Assembly (NCBI GenBank): GCA_020632795.1
Contig: JACKEV010000007.1
Location: 186,001 to 250,000, forward strand
Source of the DNA: Alphaproteobacteria bacterium
GTDB taxonomy: Bacteria > Myxococcota_A > UBA796 > CAJQPC01
Direction of reading: 5' to 3'
DNA length: 64,000 nt
A program made the translations under genes and the position numbers. Shown piece after piece: positions 1 through 9,190 of this stretch. The notes beneath the pieces were generated by a model. The model was not told the DNA's origin. It saw nothing but the letters and a program-made list of their open reading frames with translations, and did not search any database. How positions within the stretch are numbered: position 1 is the first letter of the stretch; the number at the start of each line of letters is the position of its first letter.

Positions 1-425
1 ACGCCCTCGTTGACCTTGACCACCCGCCCGCGGACCTTGACCGGCTGCCCGGACAGGGCCTCGCGGCGGGACATCACCTCGGCGATGGACAGCCCACCCG
101 GGGGCGGATCCAGCCGGCCCCGGCGGCGCGCGGCCTCCGCGTCGAGCACCTGCGCGGCCTCGATCTCGGTGACCTGGGCGATCGTGCGCGCCCCGCAGGT
201 CACCTGCTCCTTCAGCGGGCCCTTGCCCAGCAGCAGGAACTGCCCCGGGGCGACCTCCTGCGCGGGGATGGAGACCCAGAAGTCCCACTGCGCCTCGGTG
301 ACCCGCGCCAGGGTCCGCGGCCCGCAAGGCAGGACCTCGGTGACCTCAGCAGGGGCGACGTTGGCGAAGGTCTCCTGCGCCGAGGGCGCCGGTGACCTCC
401 CACAGGCCAGCAGGAGCAACCACAC
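1..425 (-). CDS. Lipoprotein, probable OB-fold-like domain (3' end cut by window)
   Basis: The frame opens with GTG and reads MWLLLLAC, a seven-residue signal ending in a lipobox-like LLAC. A TAG lies four codons upstream, so the start is forced and the signal is unusually short. The 141 visible residues contain conserved-looking cysteines (VLPCGPRTL, VTCGARTI) and a block ending GQPVKVRGRVVKVNEGV that runs off the window. That last block resembles the OB-fold-like start of periplasmic nucleic-acid-binding-like proteins; this is family resemblance by memory, not a search. It sits 14 bp downstream of the PDZ gene and is probably co-transcribed. The function is unknown. Confidence 0.65.
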   Translation of the reverse strand, partial: MWLLLLACGRSPAPSAQETFANVAPAEVTEVLPCGPRTLARVTEAQWDFWVSIPAQEVAPGQFLLLGKGPLKEQVTCGARTIAQVTEIEAAQVLDAEAARRRGRLDPPPGGLSIAEVMSRREALSGQPVKVRGRVVKVNEG

Positions 426-439
426 CCCCCCACTCTACG

Positions 440-1207
440 TCAGGTCAAGGTGTACCGCAGCCGCCGGACCTCCCCCTGCCGAGTGATGTAGAGCATGAAG
501 TTGTCCCGCCGCTTGAGCCGCCGGTAGGCCCGCAGGGCCTCGGGGATGGTGGTGATGCTGCGCCCGTTGATGCGGTGGACCACGTCGCCGTTGCGCAGCC
601 CGGCGTGCCACAGCACGCTGCCGCACTTGATGCGCCGCACGCGGAAGCCGTCGATCTCGTCGGCCTCGTCGCGGTGCCAGCCGACCCAGGCCAGCGTGGA
701 GGCCTCACGCAGGTCGTTCACGTAGAAGTCCATCAGCTCCTTGTCCACGTCCCAGCGGTCCTCCTCGATCTGGCGGATCTGCTCGCTGGTGGCCTCGCAC
801 TGCTGGCGGGGGTGCTTGCTCGCGCGGTCGCCCTCGGGGCGCCCGGGGCGGCGGGGGCGGGTCATCGCGGCGAGGCGGTCCGGGCCGTCTGAGGTGAGCG
901 CCGGGGCCGGGGGGCCCGCGGGGCCCGGCTCGGTGGACGCGGCGACGGGCGGCGCGGGGGCAGGGCGCTCCTCCGGCGTCGGCGCCTGGGGCGTGACGGT
1001 CTCTGTGGCCGGGGGCGCGGCGGGCGCCGGGGGGGCGAGCTGCGCCAGCGTGGGCACGAAGCGCGCCTCCAGGGGGGCGGGCGCGGCCTGGATCTCGGGC
1101 AGCTCGGGGACCTCGACCCAGGAGGCCAGGGCGAGCAGGCCCAGGAAGCTCGCGCCGGACATGGCGGTGGACAGGGTGGCTTCGAATGCGTCGCGGAGCA
1201 GGCCCAT
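440..1207 (-). CDS. Membrane-anchored PDZ protein, GspC-like
   Basis: 255 residues. One hydrophobic segment at about residues 12-30 (SGASFLGLLALASW) anchors the protein. A Pro/Ala-rich linker follows to about residue 120, then a basic stretch and a conserved C-terminal half. Within that half, LREASTLAWVGWHRDE and GFRVRRIKCGSVLWHAGLRNGDVVHRING form a PDZ-type peptide-binding domain like that of GspC, the type II secretion inner-membrane clamp. No other gsp genes are next to it, so it may be a stand-alone periplasmic scaffold instead. Its leader contains an inverted repeat (GACAGG at 1221-1226, CCTGTC at 1237-1242). GGAGGG lies just before the ATG. Confidence 0.8.
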   Translation of the reverse strand: MGLLRDAFEATLSTAMSGASFLGLLALASWVEVPELPEIQAAPAPLEARFVPTLAQLAPPAPAAPPATETVTPQAPTPEERPAPAPPVAASTEPGPAGPPAPALTSDGPDRLAAMTRPRRPGRPEGDRASKHPRQQCEATSEQIRQIEEDRWDVDKELMDFYVNDLREASTLAWVGWHRDEADEIDGFRVRRIKCGSVLWHAGLRNGDVVHRINGRSITTIPEALRAYRRLKRRDNFMLYITRQGEVRRLRYTLT

Positions 1208-1291
1208 GCGCCCTCCAGAGGACAGGGGCGTTGTGTCCTGTCAGACGCGGGCCCCGCGTGGGGCATTCACGGATGTAAGGGCGCGGTCCCC

Positions 1292-2494
<1,203 letters not shown>

Positions 2495-2507
2495 GGCGGC
2501 TCCCGGG

Positions 2508-3239
2508 TCATGGGGTCATCGCGTCGAGCAGGTCGCGGATCCGGGCGGCGTGGTAGCGCAGGATCAGCGTGTGGATGAGGGGCATGGCCTGCTGGATGAG
2601 GGCGGCGGCCGCCTCGGGGGCCAGGTCCCCCATCCGGTCGGCGATCAGCTCGCCCTCCCGGCCCAGCAGGTCGGTGACGGCCTCGTCGTAGATGCGCAGA
2701 TCGGCGGCCTCGAAGCCCAGCTCCCGGCTCAGGCCCGCCGCGCGGAGCTGCCCGAACAGCTCGGGCAGCCAGGCGTCCTCGGCGGCGATCTCCGCGCGGC
2801 CGTCCTTGGTGAAGCGCCCGGCGATGAGGCCCTCGTTCAGCAGGTCCGCGAGGTCCTCGGCGTCGATGAGGCCCTGGGCCACCAGGGCGTCGCCGTCGAT
2901 CGCGCCCGACGCGGCGGGGACCTCCGGGGTCTCCAGGCGGCCGCGCAGCTCGCTGAGGAAGCGCCGCTGGGAGGTGGAGAAGCGCTCGTGCTGGTCGTCG
3001 AGCAGGGCCTTGATGGCGTCCAGGGGCAGGAAGCGCTCGTGCTGGAGCTTGGCGATCAGGGCCAGGCGGTCGAGGTGGATCGGGCCGTAGACGGCCTGGT
3101 TCCGATCGGTCTTGTGGCCGGGGGGCAGCAGGCCCTTGCGGATGTAGAAGTGGATGGTCTGCCGCGAGTGCCCGGAGGCCTCGCAGAGATCCTTCATCCT
3201 CAGGGTCCAGCGGTCGTGCTCGTTGTGCTCGGCGTTCAT
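2508..3239 (-). CDS. MerR-family transcriptional regulator
   Basis: 243 residues from the ATG at 3239, which overlaps the end of the reductase gene by 4 nt (ATGA), so translation is probably coupled. The N-terminus has the MerR winged-helix signature LRMKDLCEASGHSRQTIHFY followed by IRKGLLPPG and LALIAKLQHERFLPLDAIKALL. The C-terminal 150 residues are helical and contain no cysteine cluster, so a metal sensor is unlikely; a lipid or small-molecule ligand is possible. It lies between the reductase and the diiron-protein gene and most likely controls both. The same frame stays open well upstream, but that part is antisense-like, low-complexity translation of the reductase gene. Confidence 0.88.
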   Translation of the reverse strand: MNAEHNEHDRWTLRMKDLCEASGHSRQTIHFYIRKGLLPPGHKTDRNQAVYGPIHLDRLALIAKLQHERFLPLDAIKALLDDQHERFSTSQRRFLSELRGRLETPEVPAASGAIDGDALVAQGLIDAEDLADLLNEGLIAGRFTKDGRAEIAAEDAWLPELFGQLRAAGLSRELGFEAADLRIYDEAVTDLLGREGELIADRMGDLAPEAAAALIQQAMPLIHTLILRYHAARIRDLLDAMTP

Positions 3240-4375
3240 CGATCCAGCTCCAGGCGGACAGGGCTGGCGGCGTGGGCCACGCAGGCGAGCACCCAGCCCT
3301 CCCCGCGCTCCTCGGCCGACAGGCAGTTGGGGGTGCGCAGCACGACCTCGCCGCCCCGCAGGCGCACCTTGCAGGCCCCACAGCCGCCCACCGCGCACGA
3401 GAAGGGCATCGGCGCGCCGGCCTCGACGCCGGCCTCCAGCAGGGTCTGGCCGGGGGTGACCCGGGCGGTCCACACCGAGCCGCCGGCCCGCACCTGGAGG
3501 GGCTGGGGCTCGTCGGGCAGGGTGTCCAGGGTGGGGGCGGGGGTGAAGCGCTCGGCGTCCACGCGGCGAGGGTCGACCCCCCGCGCGGCGAGCAGGCCCA
3601 GGGCGCCGTCCATCATCGGGGCCGGCCCGCAGACCAGCCAGCGCAGGCCGGCGTCGTCCGTGAGGTCCAGCTCATCGAGCACAGCGGCGAGGGTCTCGGG
3701 GGTGAGGGGGCCCTCGGCGTCGTCCAGGACGTGGCGCACCACCAGCCGGCCGCCGGACCGGGCCACCAGGGCGTCGAGGGCGTCGCGGAACATCACCGCG
3801 CCGCGGTCCCGGTTTCCGTAGATGAGGGTGACCTGGGGGCCCAGGGGGTCGGCCAGGGCCGCGCGCAGGATGGAGAGGTGGGGGGTGATGCCGCTGCCGC
3901 CGCTGATCAGCGCCAGGCGCCGGGCCCCCGCGAGGCGGGCGGCGTAGTCCCCCGAGGGCCCGAAGACCTCCAGGGTGTCCCCCGGCCGCAGGCGGTCGTT
4001 GAGGTGGTTGGAGACCCGCCCGCCGGCCACCCGCTTCACCGCGATCTGCACCCGGCGGGGATCAGCGGGGTCGGAGCAGAGGCTGTAGGCCCGCCGCAGC
4101 CGCTGCCCGCCCACGGTGACCGAGAGGCTCAGGAACTGGCCGGGGCGGAAGGGGATGGGGGCGCCCGTGGGGTCGGTCAGGGTGACGGCGACCGCGTCGG
4201 GGGTGAGGCGATCGACCGCCTCGACCTGCAGGGGGCGCGCGGAGAGGCCCCGCGTGGGGCGCGGTGCAGGCCATGCGGCGCCATCCCGCGGGGCGGCCGG
4301 GGGGGAACGGCGGTCGAGCCAGGGCCCGATGAGGGCGCCGAGGTCCCGGCGCAGGCGGTCGAGACGAGGGGTCAT
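3236..4375 (-). CDS. Flavodoxin-reductase-type oxidoreductase with C-terminal 2Fe-2S ferredoxin domain
   Basis: 379 residues from the ATG at 4375; an in-frame GTG at 4417 is an alternative start. The order is an FAD-binding barrel (RAYSLCS at 95-101), an NAD-binding domain (ISGGSGITP near 157-165; VCGPAPMM) and a plant-type 2Fe-2S ferredoxin with C327-x4-C332-x2-C335 and C365. This is the PaaE/Hmp-like layout that passes electrons from NAD(P)H to an oxygenase. The first 50 residues are a basic, Pro-rich extension. The diiron protein two genes downstream is the natural partner; that pairing is inference. Confidence 0.88.
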   Translation of the reverse strand: MTPRLDRLRRDLGALIGPWLDRRSPPAAPRDGAAWPAPRPTRGLSARPLQVEAVDRLTPDAVAVTLTDPTGAPIPFRPGQFLSLSVTVGGQRLRRAYSLCSDPADPRRVQIAVKRVAGGRVSNHLNDRLRPGDTLEVFGPSGDYAARLAGARRLALISGGSGITPHLSILRAALADPLGPQVTLIYGNRDRGAVMFRDALDALVARSGGRLVVRHVLDDAEGPLTPETLAAVLDELDLTDDAGLRWLVCGPAPMMDGALGLLAARGVDPRRVDAERFTPAPTLDTLPDEPQPLQVRAGGSVWTARVTPGQTLLEAGVEAGAPMPFSCAVGGCGACKVRLRGGEVVLRTPNCLSAEERGEGWVLACVAHAASPVRLELDR

Positions 4376-4415
4376 GACATCAGGATGCTTCACCCGTCGT
4401 AAAGCGTCAAGTGTC

Positions 4416-4421
4416 ACTATA
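4416..4421 (-). promoter_or_regulatory. Possible -10 box of the reductase-MerR-diiron operon
   Basis: TATAGT on the minus strand sits in the only AT-rich stretch between the cysteine-desulfurase stop and the reductase start. It would give a 5' UTR of about 35 nt to the ATG at 4375. No convincing -35 box is present, as is common when a MerR protein activates. AGTGACACTTGACGC just downstream could hold an operator half-site. Confidence 0.35.
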
Positions 4422-4423
4422 CA

Positions 4424-5566
4424 TTATTTTCCAGCGGTCAGCCCGGTCCACGACGCGATGAGCTGCTCGGCCGCCTGGGTCACCTGGGCCTCGCGGGTGC
4501 CCCGCCCCAGGGAGAGGCGCACCGAGCCCAGGGCTTCGGCCTCGGGCACGCCCATCGCCCGGATGACCGCCGAGGCCTGCTCGCCCTCGGCGTGGCAGGC
4601 CGCCCCGGTCGAGGCCACCAGGCCGGACGCCCGGGCCAGCAGCGCCCGCCCGTTGACCCCCGGGAACCGCAGGTTGAGGGTGTTGGGCAGGCGCGCCTCT
4701 GCCGGGCCGTTCAGCGCGAGGCCGGGGATGGCCGCCGCGAGCCGGGCGTGCAGGATGTCCCGCAGGGCGCGCTGCCGCTGCCCCTCGGCCTCCAGGTCTG
4801 TCGCCGCGATGGCGCAGGCCGCCCCCAGGCCGACGATGGAGGCGACGTTCTCGGTGCCGGGCCGCACCCCGCGCTCCTGGCCGCCGCCCAGCAGCATCGG
4901 CGCGAGCGGGCTGCCCGTGCGTACGTAGAGCGCCCCCACGCCCTTGGGGGCGTAGAGCTTGTGGCCGGCGACGGTCAGCAGGTCGACCCCCAGGGCGTCG
5001 ACGTCCACCGGGATCCTGCCGACCGCCTGGGCCGCGTCGGTGTGGACCAGGGCGCCGTGGGCCCGCGCCCGCCGGGCCAGCGCGGCGACGGGCTGCACCG
5101 CGCCGGTCTCGTTGTTGGCCAGCATCACCGTGGCCAGGGAGACCTGCATCCAGGGCACCGCCTCCAGGTCGCCCTCGGCGACCTGCCCCGCGCCGTCGAC
5201 CGGCAGCCAGCGCACCCGCCAGCCCCGCGAGGCCAGCAGCTCCACCGGGCGCAGGGTGGCCGGGTGCTCCACCACCGAGGTGACCAGGCCGCGGCGCTCC
5301 GGCCGGGCCAGCGCGGTCCCGCGGATCGCGAGGTTGTTGGACTCGGTCCCGCCGGAGGTGAAGACCACCTCGGCGGGGGCGCAGCCCAGCAGGCCGGCGA
5401 CCCTGGCGCGGGCGTCCTCCACCGCGTCCCGGGCCCGCCGCCCGTAGACGTGGTCGCTGGAGGGGTTGCCGAAGCCCTCGCGCAGCCAGGGCAGCATCGC
5501 GTCCAGGACCGCCGGCAGGAGGGGGGTGGTCGCGTTGTGATCCAGGTAGAGGGGACGCTCGGACAT
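4424..5566 (-). CDS. Cysteine desulfurase (NifS/IscS-like, class V aminotransferase fold)
   Basis: 380 residues. It has the family start YLDHNATTPL, the PLP lysine in TVAGHKLYAPKG (K203), HTDAAQ upstream of it, the RPGTENV signature, and the active-site cysteine in STGAACHAEG (C324). It removes sulfur from cysteine for Fe-S cluster or thio-cofactor assembly. There is no iscU, sufE or regulator gene beside it; the partner is a DUF4388-like gene ending 26 bp upstream. An orphan desulfurase may serve Fe-S delivery, tRNA thiolation or selenium metabolism. The start was set at MSERPLYLDH. Confidence 0.93.
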   Translation of the reverse strand: MSERPLYLDHNATTPLLPAVLDAMLPWLREGFGNPSSDHVYGRRARDAVEDARARVAGLLGCAPAEVVFTSGGTESNNLAIRGTALARPERRGLVTSVVEHPATLRPVELLASRGWRVRWLPVDGAGQVAEGDLEAVPWMQVSLATVMLANNETGAVQPVAALARRARAHGALVHTDAAQAVGRIPVDVDALGVDLLTVAGHKLYAPKGVGALYVRTGSPLAPMLLGGGQERGVRPGTENVASIVGLGAACAIAATDLEAEGQRQRALRDILHARLAAAIPGLALNGPAEARLPNTLNLRFPGVNGRALLARASGLVASTGAACHAEGEQASAVIRAMGVPEAEALGSVRLSLGRGTREAQVTQAAEQLIASWTGLTAGK

Positions 5567-5592
5567 CGACGGGACTCCGCGAAGGAGCCCCC

Positions 5593-6207
5593 TTATCCTG
5601 GATCTCCCGTCAAGGCCCCGGTCAGGAAGGCGGCGTACCGGGGGGGCGGGGACAGGTCCAGCTCCTCCGCCGTATCGAGGGACACCAGGCCCATCAGGCA
5701 GAGGGCGTGCAGCTCCCGGGCGGCCCGCAGGCGCCGGGGGGCGGCCTGCAGCATCTCCCCGACGCTCACGCTGTGGGCGGCGGCGGCGGCGAGCCCGTCC
5801 GCCGGGTAGCTCAGCGTCAGCTCGGTGAGGGGGCCCAGCCCGTAGGTGAGGGAGAAGGTCACGTCCTCGGCGGCCATCGGCACGTCGGCGTCCGCGTTGG
5901 AGAGGGCTCCGGCGAACAGGGCCTCCGCCAGCTCCCGCCGGTGGGCCCCGCCCTGGACGGGCTGCGGGGTGAACGTCAGCACGCAGCTCCGCAGGGCCAC
6001 CCGGATCTGCCGGGCCTGGCTCGGGTCGACCAGGCCACCCGAGCGGAGCGGGACCTCCCGGACGCGGCCGGAGGCCGGGTAGCGCAGGTAGAGGACGCCG
6101 CTCAGCCGCTCGGCCCACAGCCGGGCCACGAAGCTCAGGTTGTCGGGCTCTGCGCCCATGAAGCTCCGCGCAGAGACCCCGAGACCACCGACGAGGGAGT
6201 TGACCAT
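5593..6207 (-). CDS. Hypothetical protein, DUF4388-like core
   Basis: 204 residues from the ATG at 6207 (MVNSLVGGLG); an open stretch continues about 38 codons upstream to 6321. The core LSGVLYLRYPASGRVREVPL followed by GGLVDPSQARQIRVALRSC looks like the small DUF4388/PatA N-terminal fold found in many myxobacterial signalling proteins. No enzyme motif, signal peptide or membrane segment is visible. The gene precedes the cysteine desulfurase with a 26-bp gap, so the two are likely co-transcribed. The family call is by resemblance only. Confidence 0.6.
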   Translation of the reverse strand: MVNSLVGGLGVSARSFMGAEPDNLSFVARLWAERLSGVLYLRYPASGRVREVPLRSGGLVDPSQARQIRVALRSCVLTFTPQPVQGGAHRRELAEALFAGALSNADADVPMAAEDVTFSLTYGLGPLTELTLSYPADGLAAAAAHSVSVGEMLQAAPRRLRAARELHALCLMGLVSLDTAEELDLSPPPRYAAFLTGALTGDPG

Positions 6208-6386
6208 CCGTAGCCCTGCAGACGTCCGGCCCGTCGGTGCTTCTTGTGCCGATGAGCGCGATGGGAGAGCCATGCATCCTGCAAGGCGTTCTGACAATAA
6301 TCGTGACTCAACGATGATCACGGCGTCAATGTTTTTTCATCGCTTCGACGTTTTTTTATTCCGGCATTCTACAGGGTTGGTTACAT
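6208..6386. other. AT-rich intergenic island between protease and DUF4388-like genes
   Basis: This 179-bp gap is much richer in A/T than its surroundings. It contains a bulged inverted repeat at 6302-6322 (CGTGA...TCACG with an internal TCA/TGA pairing) and two T-runs (6332-6337 and 6351-6357, plus strand). On the minus strand TTGACG (6324-6329) could be a -35 element for the DUF4388-like/desulfurase pair, but no well-spaced -10 box was found. No gene is visible here. Confidence 0.4.
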
Positions 6387-8006
6387 TCAAGGATTGGCCT
6401 GTTCGGATGACCCCTCCGCTGCTTCAGCGGAGGCCTCCTCGGTCGTCTCTGCCGGATCCGGCGGCGTCCCGAAGCCCAGCGCAAGCTCGAGCTGCCGATC
6501 CTGGGGGGGCCGCGTGTCGTCCTCGCTGTGGGCCTTCATGCCCGCGAAGGTCGCCCGCAGCACGATCCGCTCGGAGGGGGCTTCCTCGGACAGCATCATG
6601 CGCAGGGGCATCGACAGCAGGCTCAGGCCCTCACGCAGGCACTTCGAGCCCTCGGGCTCCGGCTCGATCTGCGGCTTGCTGAAGAGCGTGGACATCGGGC
6701 CCAGCTCGATGACCAGCCGGTCGCCCTCCGGGCGGGCCTCCAGGCAGCCGTTGATCTGGGTGCCGATCATGCGCGCGGCGTCCTCCAGGCCGTCGACGGT
6801 GGTGGGGTTCAGCTCGGCGCCCTCGATCTGCAGGGCCACCACCTCGACGCCCGCGGCGAAGGGCTCCAGGGCCTGGGCCTTGCGCTCGGCGGCCAGCAGG
6901 TCGTGGACGTGGGCGACCCGCACCGAGAGGTTGAGCCCGGGGCTGGCCGTGGCGGTGTTGACCCCGATGACCTGGCCGTGATCGTTGAACAGGGGCCCGC
7001 CGGAGCTGCCCGGCGCGATCGTGGTCTGCACCTGCAGGAAGTCCGCCCCGCCCATCTTGCGCTCGGCGCTGACGATGCCCTGGGTGAGGCTGTACTCCAG
7101 GCCCAGGGGGCTGCCGATGGCGAAGGACTCCTCGCCCACCACCCCCGCCCCGGCCTCGGCCAGCGGCGCGACGGGCAGCCCCTCGGCCTGGACGCGGATG
7201 AGGGCCAGATCCCGGCTGGGGTCGGTGGCCAGGACCTCCACGGTGTCGAAGCGCCGGCCGTCCCGCAGGTCCACCCGGGCCCGCGCGGCGCCGTGGACGA
7301 CGTGGTGGTTGGTGACGATCAGCCCGCTGGGGTCGACGATGAAGCCGCTGCCGGTGCCCTCCAGGGTCTCCATGCCCAGGCGCTTCGCCAGATCGGCCAT
7401 CAGGCCGTCCTCGTTGAGGGGGCTCTGGGTGTGGATGACGACCACGGTGTCGGCCCGCCAGGCGAAGACGTCCTTGGCGTTCCACGGGGGCGGGGGCTCG
7501 GCGGGCGGCTCGGGCTCCGCGGAGACGATCTCCTCGACGATCTCGACAGGCTCGGGCTCCTCGACGACCGGATCCACGGTGCGGGGGATGCTGCGGGCGC
7601 CCAGCAGCACGGCCTGCTCCAGGGATGGGGGCGCGGCGGCGGGGAAGGCCCAGCTCGGGTGGGCCTCCAGGGCGGCCCGGGTGGTGCTGGGGGTGGCGAC
7701 CACGGTGAGCAGCAACCAGACCGCGTTGAGCAGCGCGAAGCTGCCCAGGGTGACCGTCGGGCGGTGGACCTCGGGGCCGGCGCCCTTGAGCAGGCGGGCG
7801 GCCAGCCAAATCGGCGCGATGACGGTGGCGAGGACCGCCACCGCCCAGGCCGCCCCCAGCGCAGGGCCGGCGGTGAGGTCCGCGCCCACCGCCCAGAGCA
7901 CCCGGGCGCCCACGGTCACCCCGGCGGCGGCGACCAGGGCGAGGCATACGGCGGCGAGGATCAGCGTTCGGAGCGGGCGGGGGGGACGTTCTTCGGCCAC
8001 GGACAC
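6387..8006 (-). CDS. Membrane-anchored trypsin-like serine protease (S1C-like)
   Basis: 539 residues, GTG start. Three hydrophobic helices at roughly 12-40, 48-72 and 88-104 precede an acidic Pro/Glu linker. The protease domain that follows has the full triad: H235 in VTNHHVV, D266 in DPSRDLALI and S335 in APGSSGGPLF. It resembles the DegP/HtrA catalytic domain, but no PDZ domain follows. Instead there is about 180 residues of unknown C-terminal domain ending in a Glu/Ala-rich tail. The orientation suggests a periplasmic protease, possibly for quality control or cleavage of another membrane protein. A short upstream region carries TACGCT and GAGGTGTCC, a plausible -10 box and RBS. Confidence 0.85.
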   Translation of the reverse strand: MSVAEERPPRPLRTLILAAVCLALVAAAGVTVGARVLWAVGADLTAGPALGAAWAVAVLATVIAPIWLAARLLKGAGPEVHRPTVTLGSFALLNAVWLLLTVVATPSTTRAALEAHPSWAFPAAAPPSLEQAVLLGARSIPRTVDPVVEEPEPVEIVEEIVSAEPEPPAEPPPPWNAKDVFAWRADTVVVIHTQSPLNEDGLMADLAKRLGMETLEGTGSGFIVDPSGLIVTNHHVVHGAARARVDLRDGRRFDTVEVLATDPSRDLALIRVQAEGLPVAPLAEAGAGVVGEESFAIGSPLGLEYSLTQGIVSAERKMGGADFLQVQTTIAPGSSGGPLFNDHGQVIGVNTATASPGLNLSVRVAHVHDLLAAERKAQALEPFAAGVEVVALQIEGAELNPTTVDGLEDAARMIGTQINGCLEARPEGDRLVIELGPMSTLFSKPQIEPEPEGSKCLREGLSLLSMPLRMMLSEEAPSERIVLRATFAGMKAHSEDDTRPPQDRQLELALGFGTPPDPAETTEEASAEAAEGSSEQANP

Positions 8007-8095
8007 CTCGCGATCGGGGTGGACGCAGCGTACTACGGTGGGGTGTAAGTGCGTATTGCTGCGGCCCGTTTCCCCGCCCTGACCGAGGAGCGCCC

Positions 8096-8512
8096 ATGTC
8101 CGCCCTGCTGCTGTTCGTCACCGCCGCCCTGGCCCAGTCCACCCTCGTGTGCGAGGCCGCCAGCGGTCCCGCCCTGCGCTACGAGACCTGGTCCAAGAGC
8201 GGCGGCGCCTACCCTGGCCCCGGCACGGTGATGGAGACCGAGGGCTGGAGCCTCGGCGATGTTGTGCTGTACAGCCGCGCGCGCTTCTACATGGACCCCG
8301 AGAAGGTCACCGGCAAGCTGGACTGGGCCTGGGACCCCGACGCGACCCGGCAGCGCTCGGTGAAGTCCGAGGGCATGTCCCGCACGATCGTCTACACCGC
8401 GAAGGTGGACGTGTGGACCCGGGACGGGTCGCCCATCCACCCCGAGCTGCCCGAACCCCGCGCGACGGTCAGGATGCGCTGCGAGTCCCTCGAGGTCTGG
8501 GGCATCCCGTAG
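8096..8512 (+). CDS. Small secreted hypothetical protein
   Basis: 138 residues. A short Sec signal (MSALLLFVTAALAQS) suggests export, with cleavage near residue 13. Two cysteines (VCEAASG and RMRCESL) lie near the two ends of the mature protein and could form a disulfide. The middle is beta-rich and aromatic (GWSLGDVVLYSRARFYMDP). I do not recognise a family. It is divergent from the protease gene and ends 3 bp before the convergent glycosyltransferase stop. GAGGAGC before the ATG is a good RBS. Confidence 0.72.
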   Translation: MSALLLFVTAALAQSTLVCEAASGPALRYETWSKSGGAYPGPGTVMETEGWSLGDVVLYSRARFYMDPEKVTGKLDWAWDPDATRQRSVKSEGMSRTIVYTAKVDVWTRDGSPIHPELPEPRATVRMRCESLEVWGIP

Positions 8513-8515
8513 GCG

Positions 8516-9190
8516 CTATCGAACCCTGCCATACCAGCGCGCCAGGCGATCGGCGGGCACCCCGGCCCGGAACAGCAGCGGCGCGACGTTCATGAACACC
8601 CCGTAGAACACCGGCCGGGCCTCGAAGCGGCGCCCGCTGACCCGCACGTCCCGCCGGATCCGGGCCAGGGGGCCCTCCCGCCGCAGCCGCAGCGACAGGT
8701 CGAGGTCCTCCATCAGGGGCAGCTCGGCGAAGCCGCCCACGCGGCGGAAGACCTCGGCCCGGACGAAGAGGGCCTGGTCGCCGTAGGGGGCCCGGGTGTA
8801 GCGGGAGCGCAGGTCGGCGAGGCGCAGCCACGGGGCGTGGCGGCGGCGCTCCGGCACGGTGCGCAGGGTGAAGGCGCCGCCCACGACCTCGGGGGGCTGG
8901 AGGGCCTGGGTGATGAGGCCCGCCGCGCCGGGGGGCAGCCGGGCGTCGGCGTGCAGGAAGAGCAGGACGTCTCCGGTGGCTCGGGCTGCGCCGGCGTTCA
9001 TCTGGGCGGCCCGGCCGCGGGGGGCGTGGAGCACCGCCGCCCCGCGCGCGCGGGCGAGGTCGGGGGTGCCGTCCGCGCTGCCGCCGTCCACGACCCACAC
9101 CTCGGCGAAGCCGGCCCCCGCCAGGGCATCCAGCGCCGGCCCGATGTGGACCGCCTCGTCCAGCACGGGCACGATGACCGAGGTGCGCAC
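8516..9190 (-). CDS. Glycosyltransferase family 2, TIGR04283-type
   Basis: 224 residues with a GTG start directly abutting the stop of the reductase gene. Family GT2 features are SVIVPVLDEA, VWVVDGGSADGT, the metal-binding-like LFLHADARLPP (DxD equivalent HAD) and PLMEDLDLSLRLRR. This short variant matches the TIGR04283 group, which I recall often lies near a pyridine-nucleotide disulfide oxidoreductase, as it does here. It probably transfers a sugar to an unknown acceptor at the cytoplasmic membrane. It is the last gene of a four-gene operon. Confidence 0.9.
   Translation of the reverse strand: MRTSVIVPVLDEAVHIGPALDALAGAGFAEVWVVDGGSADGTPDLARARGAAVLHAPRGRAAQMNAGAARATGDVLLFLHADARLPPGAAGLITQALQPPEVVGGAFTLRTVPERRRHAPWLRLADLRSRYTRAPYGDQALFVRAEVFRRVGGFAELPLMEDLDLSLRLRREGPLARIRRDVRVSGRRFEARPVFYGVFMNVAPLLFRAGVPADRLARWYGRVR

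Noticed and set aside
6302..6357. Hairpin followed by T-runs, terminator-like on the plus strand
   Set aside because: No plus-strand gene ends here; both flanking genes are on the minus strand, for which the T-runs are A-runs. The first T-run is also 10 nt from the stem.
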